NCBI GenBank assembly: GCA_947500555.1
Contig: CANMSE010000005.1
Span: 62,001-126,000, forward strand
Length of the DNA: 64,000 bases
Source of the DNA: an uncultured Fulvivirga sp.
Lineage (GTDB): Bacteria > Bacteroidota > Bacteroidia > Cytophagales > Cyclobacteriaceae
Direction of reading: 5' to 3'
Each line of letters opens with the position of its first letter. The stretch's first letter is position 1. The position numbers were made by a program, and so were the translations under genes. Below, in pieces: positions 45,061-54,500 of this stretch. The notes under the pieces are model-generated. The model saw nothing but the letters and a program-made list of their open reading frames with translations, was not told the DNA's origin and made no database searches.

Positions 45061-48000
45061 TGATGAGAGATTTTATGAAATATATCGCACGACTTATTCT
45101 TTCTTGTTTATTGATCTTCGCTTCTTTTCAAGCTCACAGCCAGTTTGGAGGCGGGGGCGTAAGTTTATTTGGCCCCACATCTGTAAATTTAAATAGTTAT
45201 CAAAACTACAATATCCTTTCCAGCAATGATGATGAACTTTCAGACCCTATTTTTAGTATTACCGGGGGTACTTTAGTATCTCAAACGAACAGTTCTGTAA
45301 GAGTTCGGTGGACCAGCGCTGGAAATGGCCGAGTAACAGGTAGTGTCGTTGTTAACGGTGGAAATAGAAGCTTGATGAGCTTGGCGGTTACTGTAAATGC
45401 CACACCACCATCAACTCCAACCAGTCCAGCTGTTTCTTCTAACACATGTGGCAATAAAACTCTAACAAGAGGTAATCCACCAAGTGGAGTCACCTGGTAT
45501 TGGCAAACAAGTTCCGGAGGAACAAGTACGGGCAACTCAAATTCGACATATACCGTCACCTATTCAAGAACCATTTACCTTAGAGCAAGAGGAAATAGTA
45601 CAGGACTCTGGAGTTCGTCAAGGGCTAAAAGTGTGACAGTAAACCCTAAACCTGGAACTCCAGCAAGTCCAAGTATATCTAATCAATGCGGAAGTACTAT
45701 CTTGACCAAAGGCAGTTCACCAAGTGGCATCACCTGGTATTGGCAGACTAGTTCAGGTGGTACAAGTACCGGTAATTCGAATACTGACTGGACAAGAACT
45801 AGCTCAGGAACAGTATACCTTAGAGCTAGAAATAATTCAAGCGGATGCTGGAGTAATTCAAGAAGCATATCAGTAAGTATTAATACTGTACCTGGTATAC
45901 CTTCAGATCCTACTGTACAGAATAATTGTGGGAATACTGTTTTAACCAGAACTACTCCTCCGTCCGGCATTACATGGTATTGGCATACCAATGCTACAGG
46001 AACAGGTACCAGCAACAGTGCTACTACCTTGACACGAACGGAGGGCGGAACGGTATACCTCAGGGCCAGAAACAATAGTACTGGTTGTTGGGGGAACAAT
46101 CGAGTCATTAACGTAACCGTAAATGAATCAATAGATATTCCTCCCTCACCATCAATCCAGAATAATTGTGGCAGTACGATATTAACAAGAAGTAATCCTC
46201 CAAGTGAGGAGACCTGGTATTGGCAGACGAGTTCGTCTGGTACTGATATTAGTAATTCCGGTCCTACATGGACTCAAACCACTTCGGGCACTGTATTCCT
46301 TAGGGCTAGAAGTAGCTCCAGTGGTTGTTGGAGTAGCTCAAGAAGCATACCTGTTGCAGTTACCGCATCACCCGGGGTACCACCGGCACCATCGGTAGAT
46401 CATAATTGTGGAAACACTGTGCTTACGAGGACTTCTCATCCAAATGAAGAAACTTTATACTGGCAGACCAGCTCCGATGGAACGAGTATCAGCAACTCGG
46501 ATTTAACCTGGACTAGCGCGACAGCTGGTACTGTTTACTTGCGCTCACAAAATAATTTAACAGGTTGCTGGGGTAGTTCTGTATCAACAACTTTTGTCGT
46601 TGATATAGCCCCATCTACACCCATATTGTTGACTATTAATAATGTTCAGGAGGGAGGAAAAGAATTGGTTAAAGATGCTACGCCTTCAGGTGAGGTTTGG
46701 TATTGGCAAACAAGTTCTGATGGAACAAGTACGTCAAATCTATCAGATAGTTTTATTGTGATGACCAGTGGTACCTATTATTTGCGATCGAGGAGTGATC
46801 TCGGATGTTGGGGAAGTTCGTTATCTATACCAGTTACTTTAGAAGCTCAGGTGCCAGGTAATGTTTCAAGCTCTGAATTGGGAACCGATGCTGTAACTAT
46901 TAACTGGCAAGGTAATGGTAATGAAACAGCGTTTATTATCCGGAGATCATCTACTATTGAAGGACCATATACGACTATAAAAACGGCTGATGTAGGAACA
47001 GTCTCTTACAGAGATGAAAATCTTATCCCGGATACGGACTATTACTACCAGTTGCAGAGCAGAGTAAACGGTGAATACTCTTTTCCTACATCGGGTTTGC
47101 TGGTGCGAACACATACTATTGCTTCAAGAATTGCACTGGAGCATTCTCCTCAATTTAATGGGAATATATCTGCGGTAAAATGGAATACCGGCAATGGTAA
47201 AAAAATATATACGTATCAATATGACCCGATGAACAGGATCAAATCAGCGTCCTATGGGGAAGAAGGGGTAGCGAACTACTGGAATGTAGGGACAGGTAAT
47301 TATCAGCTGCATAGCATAAATTATGATTTAAATGGAAATATTAAATCACTAACAAGAAATGGAAAAAATAAACTGATTGATGACTTGATCTATGAATATG
47401 GTACTCATGGTAATCAACTACAATATGTTGAAGATATTGAGGCAGAAGTGGAAGGATTTTCGGACGGCCATACTGGTACCAGCGCTGATCCTGATTATGA
47501 ATATGACCATAATGGGAATATGATTAAAGATTTGAATAAAGACATAGTATCCATTACCTACAATCATCTAAATCTTCCTGAAGTGATAACTAAAGGAGAT
47601 GGGCGATACATCGAGTATATTTATGATGCGTCAGGTATTAAACTTTCTCAAACGGTTTATGAGGCAAATGGTGATGTGCAAAAAAGAACAGACTACCTGG
47701 GTGAGTTTATTTATGAAACCGATGCAAGTGGTAATACAGAATTGGTATTAGTTCAACATGAAGAAGGTAGGGTAGTTCCTGATGAACTAGAAGGAGATTG
47801 GGATTACGAGTACTACCTTAAAGATCATTTGGGAAATACACGTGCAATGTTTACCTCCGATCCTAAAACCATTGACTTTACACTTAACTATGAGAATGAC
47901 CCGGGACTACCTGATGACCAGGAAGTTTTTGATAATTTGAATAATATAATAGCCGCTGATATTCATGACCATACAGATCCGGGGAATGTTTATGATCAAT

Positions 48001-49385
48001 CTCAACTTCTTAACGGTGCCGAAGGGAGTGTGGTAGGGTCAGTGCTTACCATTCCGGTAGGACAAGGAGATAAGGTTGAAGCATCGGTCTATGCTAAATA
48101 CTTGGCCTCTACCACCACAGCCAATCCGGTGGCAGCAGTAGGTAGTTTGGTGATTAATGCCATAACCGGAAGTACCGGAATAAACAATTATGAAGGCTCA
48201 ATTAATGGCAGCTACGGCACTAGCGGCTCGATGGCGACAGGTGTTTTTGGAGATGAGATAAATAGTACAGAGCCAATGGCTTTTATCAACCTTTTATTCC
48301 TTCCCGATGATGTGAGCATGAGTATAGAAGATAGCTATTTTGCTTTTAGTCAGATTACTTCGGCATCAGGTAATAACCATGCCCTGTTGGCATTGGAAGA
48401 ACCTTATGAGGCTCCTGCTAATGGCTATGTGGTGGTCTACTTAAGCAACGAAAGTACAAACCTTACTGAGGTGTATTTTGATGATATGATCGTAACGGTT
48501 AATGAGCATCCAGTGATTGAGAAGACGGACTATTATCCCTTTGGACTTCAGCATCATGGAGGATTCCAACGAGTGACTGCTAAAGAGAATCGGTTTAAGT
48601 ATAATGGGAAGGAAAGAATTACTGATCTTGATTTGAATTGGGATGATTTTGGAGCAAGGATGTATATGGCGGATATTGGGAGGTGGGGAGTTATTGATCC
48701 GTTGAGTGAAGCCAGTTATGATTTCTCACCTTATCATTTTGCGAATAATAATCCAATACTATATAATGATCCAACAGGGATGATTGGAGAGAATTTCATG
48801 AATAGCATTGCTACGACAGTGGTTAATGAAGAGACGGGGGAAACATATGAAGTTGATGACGGCTATGACTTTGAATTTACTGTAAGTGCAGATGAGTTTG
48901 CAGAAATTACAGAAAGTGAAAGCATTAAAGGGACGAGTGCTTATAACCGTTGGTTTTGGACAGCAGTAGGCCATGAAATGCAAAAACCAAGCGGGAATAC
49001 TTTGGTAGACCAATTATTACAATTCTTCTATTATGATGATATCGGAGGTGGAATGATTTCCGCTTCTAATGAGCAATATGCAGGTGCAGCAATTATTATT
49101 GCTGCAGGGAAACTCAAACATCTTAAGAAACTTAAAAAATGGATAAAAGCGAACCCAGGGAAGAAATTGCCAGGAACGAAAAAAGGAGCCGCGACTTTTA
49201 AGAACCGTGAGGGTAAATTGCCTACTAAGGGTAAGGATGGTAAACCAGTATCATATCAAGAGTATGATGTCAATTCAACACCAGCAGGCAAAACAAGAGA
49301 TGCAGAAAGGATGGTTGTAGGTAGCGATGGAAAAACATATTATACTAATGATCATTATAAAACATTCAAAGAAATAAAAGACTAA
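45060..49385 (+). CDS. RHS component 3: exported RHS core protein with barnase-type RNase tip
   Basis: The product is 1441 residues. A signal peptide (MKYIARLILSCLLIFASFQA) is followed by six Ig-like modules (about residues 126-597), a fibronectin-III-like domain (VPGNVSSSELGTDAVTINWQ, about 598-685) and YD repeats (YEYDHNGNMIKDLNKDIVSI, EYIYDASGIKLSQTVYEANG). The RHS core (WDDFGARMYMADIGRWGVID, YHFANNNPILYNDPTGM) marks where the variable tip begins. After an acidic linker and a hydrophobic stretch (YAGAAIIIAAGKL), the last 60 residues align with barnase: FKNREGKLP, EYDVN with Glu1401, AERMVV with Arg1417, TNDHYKTF with His1432. All three catalytic residues are present, so an RNase toxin is expected. 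No T9SS sorting domain. Barstar follows 2 nt later. Confidence 0.9.
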   Translation: MMRDFMKYIARLILSCLLIFASFQAHSQFGGGGVSLFGPTSVNLNSYQNYNILSSNDDELSDPIFSITGGTLVSQTNSSVRVRWTSAGNGRVTGSVVVNGGNRSLMSLAVTVNATPPSTPTSPAVSSNTCGNKTLTRGNPPSGVTWYWQTSSGGTSTGNSNSTYTVTYSRTIYLRARGNSTGLWSSSRAKSVTVNPKPGTPASPSISNQCGSTILTKGSSPSGITWYWQTSSGGTSTGNSNTDWTRTSSGTVYLRARNNSSGCWSNSRSISVSINTVPGIPSDPTVQNNCGNTVLTRTTPPSGITWYWHTNATGTGTSNSATTLTRTEGGTVYLRARNNSTGCWGNNRVINVTVNESIDIPPSPSIQNNCGSTILTRSNPPSEETWYWQTSSSGTDISNSGPTWTQTTSGTVFLRARSSSSGCWSSSRSIPVAVTASPGVPPAPSVDHNCGNTVLTRTSHPNEETLYWQTSSDGTSISNSDLTWTSATAGTVYLRSQNNLTGCWGSSVSTTFVVDIAPSTPILLTINNVQEGGKELVKDATPSGEVWYWQTSSDGTSTSNLSDSFIVMTSGTYYLRSRSDLGCWGSSLSIPVTLEAQVPGNVSSSELGTDAVTINWQGNGNETAFIIRRSSTIEGPYTTIKTADVGTVSYRDENLIPDTDYYYQLQSRVNGEYSFPTSGLLVRTHTIASRIALEHSPQFNGNISAVKWNTGNGKKIYTYQYDPMNRIKSASYGEEGVANYWNVGTGNYQLHSINYDLNGNIKSLTRNGKNKLIDDLIYEYGTHGNQLQYVEDIEAEVEGFSDGHTGTSADPDYEYDHNGNMIKDLNKDIVSITYNHLNLPEVITKGDGRYIEYIYDASGIKLSQTVYEANGDVQKRTDYLGEFIYETDASGNTELVLVQHEEGRVVPDELEGDWDYEYYLKDHLGNTRAMFTSDPKTIDFTLNYENDPGLPDDQEVFDNLNNIIAADIHDHTDPGNVYDQSQLLNGAEGSVVGSVLTIPVGQGDKVEASVYAKYLASTTTANPVAAVGSLVINAITGSTGINNYEGSINGSYGTSGSMATGVFGDEINSTEPMAFINLLFLPDDVSMSIEDSYFAFSQITSASGNNHALLALEEPYEAPANGYVVVYLSNESTNLTEVYFDDMIVTVNEHPVIEKTDYYPFGLQHHGGFQRVTAKENRFKYNGKERITDLDLNWDDFGARMYMADIGRWGVIDPLSEASYDFSPYHFANNNPILYNDPTGMIGENFMNSIATTVVNEETGETYEVDDGYDFEFTVSADEFAEITESESIKGTSAYNRWFWTAVGHEMQKPSGNTLVDQLLQFFYYDDIGGGMISASNEQYAGAAIIIAAGKLKHLKKLKKWIKANPGKKLPGTKKGAATFKNREGKLPTKGKDGKPVSYQEYDVNSTPAGKTRDAERMVVGSDGKTYYTNDHYKTFKEIKD
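45435..46850 (+). repeat. Six tandem Ig-like modules with an exact 240-nt period
   Basis: Within RHS component 3, the codon of the CG motif Cys recurs at 45447, 45687, 45927, 46167 and 46407, and the equivalent codon of the sixth unit at 46647: every step is 240 nt (80 residues). The consensus is NCGxTxLTR, then TWYWQTSS, GTSTSNS, TVYLRARN and GCWSSSRS. The sixth unit has lost the Cys pair start. Two related modules occur in component 2. Confidence 0.9.
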
Positions 49386-49387
49386 AT

Positions 49388-49738
49388 ATGAATAATTACC
49401 TGAATAGTGGGGACTATTTCATAGCTGCAATTGATGGAAAGAAATGTGTCGATATTAAGTCTTTTTTAGTGGAAATAGGCCGTGCATTTAGCTTCCCAGA
49501 ACACTACGGAGAAAACTTGGATGCATTAGATGATTGCCTTAATGATCTTGATTGGATTGATAAAGATAATTTTGCTTTAATTATTAATGATTATCAATCA
49601 TTTATCTCTGAGAGCGAAGAAGATAGAATGAAAGTAAATGATCTTTTGAATGATGTTTCTGATGAGTGGAAAAATTATGATGGAGATGATAATGATGATA
49701 ATAGGAAGAAATCAGATTTTGTTATTATCCATAACTAA
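49388..49738 (+). CDS. Barstar-family immunity protein
   Basis: The product is 116 residues, cytoplasmic. FPEHYGENLDALDDCLNDLD matches the barnase-binding helix of barstar. Asp45 and Asp49 correspond to the barstar residues Asp35 and Asp39 that block the RNase active site, while barstar Trp38 is replaced by Asp48 and Tyr29 by His39. The C-terminal third is longer and acidic (a DDNDDN stretch). It starts 2 nt after the stop of the RNase-tipped RHS gene and surely protects the producer or its siblings from that toxin. The changed contact residues suggest specificity for this particular RNase tip. Confidence 0.92.
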   Translation: MNNYLNSGDYFIAAIDGKKCVDIKSFLVEIGRAFSFPEHYGENLDALDDCLNDLDWIDKDNFALIINDYQSFISESEEDRMKVNDLLNDVSDEWKNYDGDDNDDNRKKSDFVIIHN

Positions 49739-49788
49739 ACTTATTCACATCCTAGTTTTAGCGTCACGCTGATTGTTAAAAGTAAGTA

Positions 49789-49980
49789 TTAGGACATAAT
49801 AGATTGAATCTTTCTTTTGGCGATAAAAGCATCGATCACAGAGAAGATGTGTTCACGGTCAGTTTCTTCAAACTTAGAAACTTCAAGAATACGGTTTTGA
49901 GTATTTTTATCCATCTCCACATCTACTTTAGCATAGCTATTCACTAATAGATTTTCAAATGAAGCGTTCCAATATTCGAA
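49789..49980 (-). pseudogene. Remnant of a coding region, possibly the C-terminal tail of an XRE-type regulator
   Basis: The minus strand has a frame open from a stop near 50020 to TAA at 49789-49791. From about 49980 it reads FEYWNASFENLLVNSYAKVD, then NRILEVSKFEETDREHIF, SVIDAFIAKRKIQSIMS. This resembles the tail of helix-turn-helix (XRE) regulators of Bacteroidota. The DNA-binding half is missing, and the only ATG would give 41 residues (from 49914). I read it as a decayed gene end, not a working gene. It lies in the 348-bp gap 49739-50086 after the immunity gene, where orphan fragments often collect. Apart from this and one hairpin, the gap holds nothing I can identify. Confidence 0.4.
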
Positions 49981-49990
49981 CGCTTTTAAT
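49962..49990 (+). terminator. Hairpin downstream of the RHS-immunity genes
   Basis: AAGCGTTC (49962-49969) pairs with GAACGCTT (49978-49985) around an 8-nt loop; TTAATTTT follows on the plus strand. It could terminate the RHS operon, but it lies 223 nt after the immunity stop and has an interrupted T run, so confidence is low. Confidence 0.35.
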
Positions 49991-50086
49991 TTTAAACATT
50001 TTACTTCATTATTGATTGTTTAAAGTTAATAATCTGCTGACGCAAGCTTGTAGCTTGTGTCTAATAAGATTAGTGCTAAAGTATTT

Positions 50087-51118
50087 TTAACTCTTTAAAG
50101 AACTCGACCTGATAATAAGATTTGTTTTTAGCTTAACCGTTTCAGAAGGCACTTCTTCATCCTCTTTGGCTTCTATTTGTTTAATGAGCAAGCGAGCCGC
50201 TTCCTGGCCCATTTCAAACCCCGGCTGGTTTACCGTAGTCATTGGTGGTTCTGTCAAAGAAGTAAAGCGCCAGTTGCTAAAGCCAACAATGCCAAATTCA
50301 TCAGGAATGTTAAGCCCTTTCTCCTTGGCAGCCATCATAGCCCCAAGTGCTGCCATGTCATTTATAGCAAATATCGCATCCGGAGGGTTTTTACCCGTTA
50401 ATAATTTGCTGGTAAGTTCTTTTGCAAATTGCTCGTCTTCAGAGGCATGATCACGCATGACTAAAGTTTCATCATACGTATGGCCGTATTTCTCCAGCGC
50501 TGCTTTATAGCCTTGCAAACGATCTTCACTAATTCGAAGGCTTGGAGGACCGGAGAGATGTGCGATTCTCTTATAACCTTGTTTGATTAAATGCTCCGTA
50601 GCTTCAAAGCTGCCACCAAAGTCATCTACTATAACTTTGCTGCAGTCGATTGCATCCGTACCGCGATCGAAGAAAACCATAGGTATACCCCGATCATATA
50701 TTGAGCGTAAATGATCATACTGCGTTGTTTCCCGAGATAAGGAAATGAGCATCCCATCCACGCGGTTATTAAATAATGCTTTAGAGTCTATGACTTCACG
50801 CTCATATGATTCATTTGACTGAGAAACTATAACACTATATCCTGCATCATAGGCAATATCTTCTATACCACTGATAACGGTTGAGAAAAAGAAGTGAATG
50901 ATCTCAGGTATGATTACTCCTATAGTATTGGATTTACTTTGCCGTAAACTTAACGCAATAGAGTTGGGCGTGTATTTGAGCTTATCGGCAAGCTCCGTAA
51001 CCGCTTTTTTTGTTTCAGCACTTATATCAGGATGGTCCTTTAAAGCTCGTGAAACTGTGGAAGGTGAAATACCTAACTCCCGGGCTATATCTTTAATGGT
51101 TACCTGACCGCTTTTCAT
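50087..51118 (-). CDS. LacI family transcriptional regulator
   Basis: The product is 343 residues. The N-terminal helix-turn-helix is typical (VTIKDIARELGISPSTVSRA, then LKDHPDIS), followed by the hinge helix (YTPNSIALSLRQSKSNTIGV) and a periplasmic-binding-protein-type sugar domain (PEIIHFFFSTVISGIEDIAY, DAIFAINDMAALGAMMAAKE). LacI-type regulators bind palindromes with a central CG. Such dyads (GCAAnCGnTTGC) stand in the 445-bp gap upstream, before GH31, and before the phosphofructokinase gene. It probably senses maltodextrin or a derivative and controls both glucan blocks; the ligand is inference. Confidence 0.95.
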   Translation of the reverse strand: MKSGQVTIKDIARELGISPSTVSRALKDHPDISAETKKAVTELADKLKYTPNSIALSLRQSKSNTIGVIIPEIIHFFFSTVISGIEDIAYDAGYSVIVSQSNESYEREVIDSKALFNNRVDGMLISLSRETTQYDHLRSIYDRGIPMVFFDRGTDAIDCSKVIVDDFGGSFEATEHLIKQGYKRIAHLSGPPSLRISEDRLQGYKAALEKYGHTYDETLVMRDHASEDEQFAKELTSKLLTGKNPPDAIFAINDMAALGAMMAAKEKGLNIPDEFGIVGFSNWRFTSLTEPPMTTVNQPGFEMGQEAARLLIKQIEAKEDEEVPSETVKLKTNLIIRSSSLKS

Positions 51119-51322
51119 TTATATATTCAACTCTTTAGGAATAAGAATGCCAAGATACATAAAGAGGTCAGTATTTCATTATACATACGTACTAAAAAGA
51201 GCCACCCACTAAATTGACTGTTTCATACCGTAATATTAGTATAGTACAATTTTCATATCTAAAGGCCGATTTATAGATAAGTAATCCCATTAATTAAAAC
51301 GTTTGTTTAATGATATAATTAC

Positions 51323-51334
51323 GCAAACGATTGC
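51323..51334. promoter_or_regulatory. LacI-type operator dyad 1 between lacI and susC
   Basis: GCAAACGATTGC, identical over 12 nt to the site upstream of GH31, and flanked by C and G so that the dyad extends by one pair. It lies 205 nt upstream of the lacI start and 230 nt upstream of susC. Confidence 0.7.
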
Positions 51335-51469
51335 GGTCACGATTTCGATAAACAAAATTCATAAAATCGGCCTTTAAGTTGCTTAAATGACAGTTTATTA
51401 GGATATTAGATAGTCTTCAAAAGTGAAGTACGTTCAAAATTTAGAACATATTAGTGCTTACGATCGAAT

Positions 51470-51481
51470 GCAATCGTTTGT
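51470..51481. promoter_or_regulatory. LacI-type operator dyad 2 upstream of susC
   Basis: GCAATCGTTTGT is the reverse-complement version of the same operator with one end base changed. It lies 82-94 nt before the susC ATG and is the better placed of the two sites to control susC. Together the two sites, 147 nt apart centre to centre (14 helical turns), would allow looping. Confidence 0.65.
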
Positions 51482-51563
51482 GGTGATAAAGATGATAATT
51501 ACGGACTTACAAATCTTTTGAATGTCAAAATCTTAAAAAAATAATATTTTAACCAAACAGCTT

Positions 51564-54500
51564 ATGAAGTATAATTTACTATTTATTGTGCTTTTCTGTC
51601 TCACGGCAGTATCCATGCAGGCACAAGAGATTAGGGTTTCCGGAAAGGTTTCGGAGGCCGGAGAAGGTCTTCCCGGGGTCAACGTATTGATCAAAGGAAC
51701 TTCTCAAGGAACAGTTACCGACATTGAAGGGAACTATACTATCAGTGCAGGCTCTAATGCCACGCTGGTTTTTTCTTTTGTAGGTTATACAACAGAAGAA
51801 GTTCTTGTTGGTTCTCAGTCCACTATCAATGTAGAAATGACCACAGATGTTCAGCAATTGAGTGAGGTTATTGTGGTGGGTTACGGTACGCAACGAAAAG
51901 TTGATGTTACCGGGTCGATATCATCAATAGGTGCAAAAGAGTTGGAGAGCAAGCCTCTTCCAAGTTTTGAGTCGGCATTGACAGGTAAAGCAGCCGGTGT
52001 CCAAGTCATACAAGGAAGTGGTATTGCAGGCTCAGCGATTTCGGTCCGAGTTAGAGGATCAACCTCGATATCGGGTAGTCCGGAACCTCTTTATGTATTG
52101 GACGGTGTGCCGATTACTTCAGGTGACTTTAGTAGGAGTGGAGGAAAGCAAATTGCTTCCAATACCAACGCACTGGCTAGTTTAAATCCAAATGATATTG
52201 CCGACATTCAAGTCTTGAAAGATGCTGCCGCTGCGGCTATCTACGGTTCACGTGCGGCTAATGGTGTAGTTCTGATTACGACTAAGAGGGGAACTTCTGG
52301 GAAAGGTAAGTTTGATGTAGGCTACTTTGCGGGATACAACGAAGAAACAGTAAGACAAGATTTATTAAATGCGGCTGAATATGTGCAGTTGTATCAGGAA
52401 GCCTGGGAAAATGATGGAAATGTAGGTGAAGCACCACTACCTGGAGGCTTTACAAGAGAAGAAGCATTAGCCAATGATACCGACTGGCAAGACGAAACAT
52501 TGAGAAAAGGGTTCATTCATAATTTTAATGTTAGCTACAGTAAGGGTACTGAAAAATGGAGTCTTTACACCAATGGTACTTTCAAAGAAGATAACAGTTT
52601 CTTAGAAGGCAACACCTTTAAATTATTAAGTGGACGTGCCAACTTCGATTATAACGTAACTAATGATCTAAAAGTAACAGTTGGTTTGAACCAGGTGTAT
52701 ACGGTTAATGATCGTGTTCCTGTTGGTTTTGCCGGTGGTTTAGGTCGAGCTCAAGGGGCAGCTTTACCTATTTTCCCAACCAATAATTCAGATGGAACTC
52801 TTTGGAACGATGTAGCTTTTACCAATCCGTTGATTGATTTGGAAAATAAATATCGAACTATTGAGCATAGAACATTTGCCAATGTTTCTGTTTCATACGA
52901 TCTGAGTCAATTTGTCCCGGGGTTGAGCTTCAAAACAGATTTTGGTTTGGACTACCTCGATCAAAACGAAGATCAGTTTAGACCGGGGCAGGGTACTGCT
53001 TTAGCTAATGGAGATTCCAGAAATGTATACGTTACCAACTATACGACCAATAACGCGCTTACTTATAATAGGACTTTCAATACTGACCATGATTTTACGT
53101 TCTTATTGGGTCAGAGTTACAACTATAGTAAGGCAGAGTCTACTGGTTTTAATGTGAATAATTTGGATGGTAAAATTGATGGTCGTGAGCCTGATGATTT
53201 TGAAGATGGAGTATTTGTCTTCAATAATACATTGGATGAATTCAGTTTCTTATCTTATTTTGCTAGGGTTAACTACAAACTAAAAGACAAGTATCTTTTT
53301 GCTGCCACAATGAGGGCTGATGCCTCGTCACGTTTTGGAGAAAATAACTTATGGGGCTATTTCCCATCTGCTTCTGCAGGTTGGATAGTTTCTGAAGAGT
53401 CTTTCTTGCAAGGTAATGACATATTAAGCTTCCTTAAACTAAGAGCCGCATGGGGTGTAACCGGTAATGCTGAGTTGAATGACAACTATGCAGAATTTGG
53501 TAGCTATATTACCAATGCAAACTATAATGATAACAATGTATTGATTAATGGTATTGCCCCTAACCGATTAGATAACCCGGATCTTCAATGGGAGGAAACG
53601 ACTACTATCGATTTTGGTTTGGAATATGGCTTGTTAGGTGATAGGATTTATGGATCACTAGGCTACTACATTAAAAATGCTGATAACCTTGTATTCGCTG
53701 CTAATGTGCCTTCTTCTTCCGGTTTCCAGACCGTACTGCAAAATGCATTGGAGGTAGAGGTTAAAGGGTTTGAGGCAAGCTTAACCTCAAGAAACTTAGT
53801 CGGTGATTTTAAATGGACCACGGACTTGAATTTTACAACCATTAATAATACAGTGAAAGATCTTGCAGGACTACCACCTCAGGCCTTTGATACAAGAGAC
53901 GGTGGAGAGATAAGACTTTTCGAAGGTGAAGATTTCGCTACATTCTTTCTACAACGATATGTCGGTCCCGATCCTGAAAACGGTAGAGCAATTTACTTAG
54001 ATGCAGATGGTAATCAAACGTATGAGTGGGACCAGGTAAACTCTGCCGTACGATCGGGTTCTCCTTTTCCGGATTTCTTTGGAGGTTTTACAAACACGTT
54101 TGAATATAAAAACTTTGATTTAAGTGTTCTATTTAACTTCTCTGTAGGTTTCCAAATCTATAATGGTGAAGCTCCACAAAACCTTGCTCAAATTGGAAGT
54201 TTTAACCAGCGAAGAGAAATTCTTGACCGATGGACACCAAATAATAGAGATGGAAGATATCCTGCGTTATCACTTAATACGCCTTTTCAGAACTCTGACT
54301 TGTACTTACAAGATGGTGATTTCTTAAGGCTGAAAAATATGCAGTTGGGATATAACTTACCAAGCAGCTTCTTGGAGAAATATAAATTGTCAAGGGCAAG
54401 AATTTTTGTTCAGGGAACTAACCTGTTATTATTTACTGAATACGATCAGGGAGACCCAGAAGTGGTACGTGATAACCAAAATCCACTTGATAGAAGTTTA

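Larger units (their letters stand above)
51119..51563. other. Intergenic control region between lacI and susC
   Basis: This 445-bp non-coding stretch separates the divergent lacI and susC genes. It holds two LacI-type dyads (listed separately) and a further near-palindrome, AAACGTTT at 51297-51304. No exact TAnnTTTG box is found before either gene. I see no ORF or structured RNA in it. Confidence 0.7.

Noticed and set aside
45683..46108. Minus-strand open frame of 141 codons inside RHS component 3
   Set aside because: It is antisense to the 240-nt Ig-like repeats, is itself repetitive, and lies within a clearly coding plus-strand gene.
45435..46850. CRISPR array
   Set aside because: The 240-nt repeats are protein-coding, diverged along their full length and without short identical repeats and unique spacers.
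49741..49780. Hairpin AGCGT/ACGCT just after the immunity gene
   Set aside because: The loop would be a single base, which cannot form; no T run follows.
34490..50086. Insertion sequence or integrase at the edges of the RHS island
   Set aside because: No transposase, integrase, tRNA attachment site or terminal repeats could be found at either edge, so insertion is inferred only from gene order.
50166..50450. Plus-strand open frames of 94 and 74 codons opposite lacI
   Set aside because: They are antisense to a complete LacI gene and show no protein-like composition.
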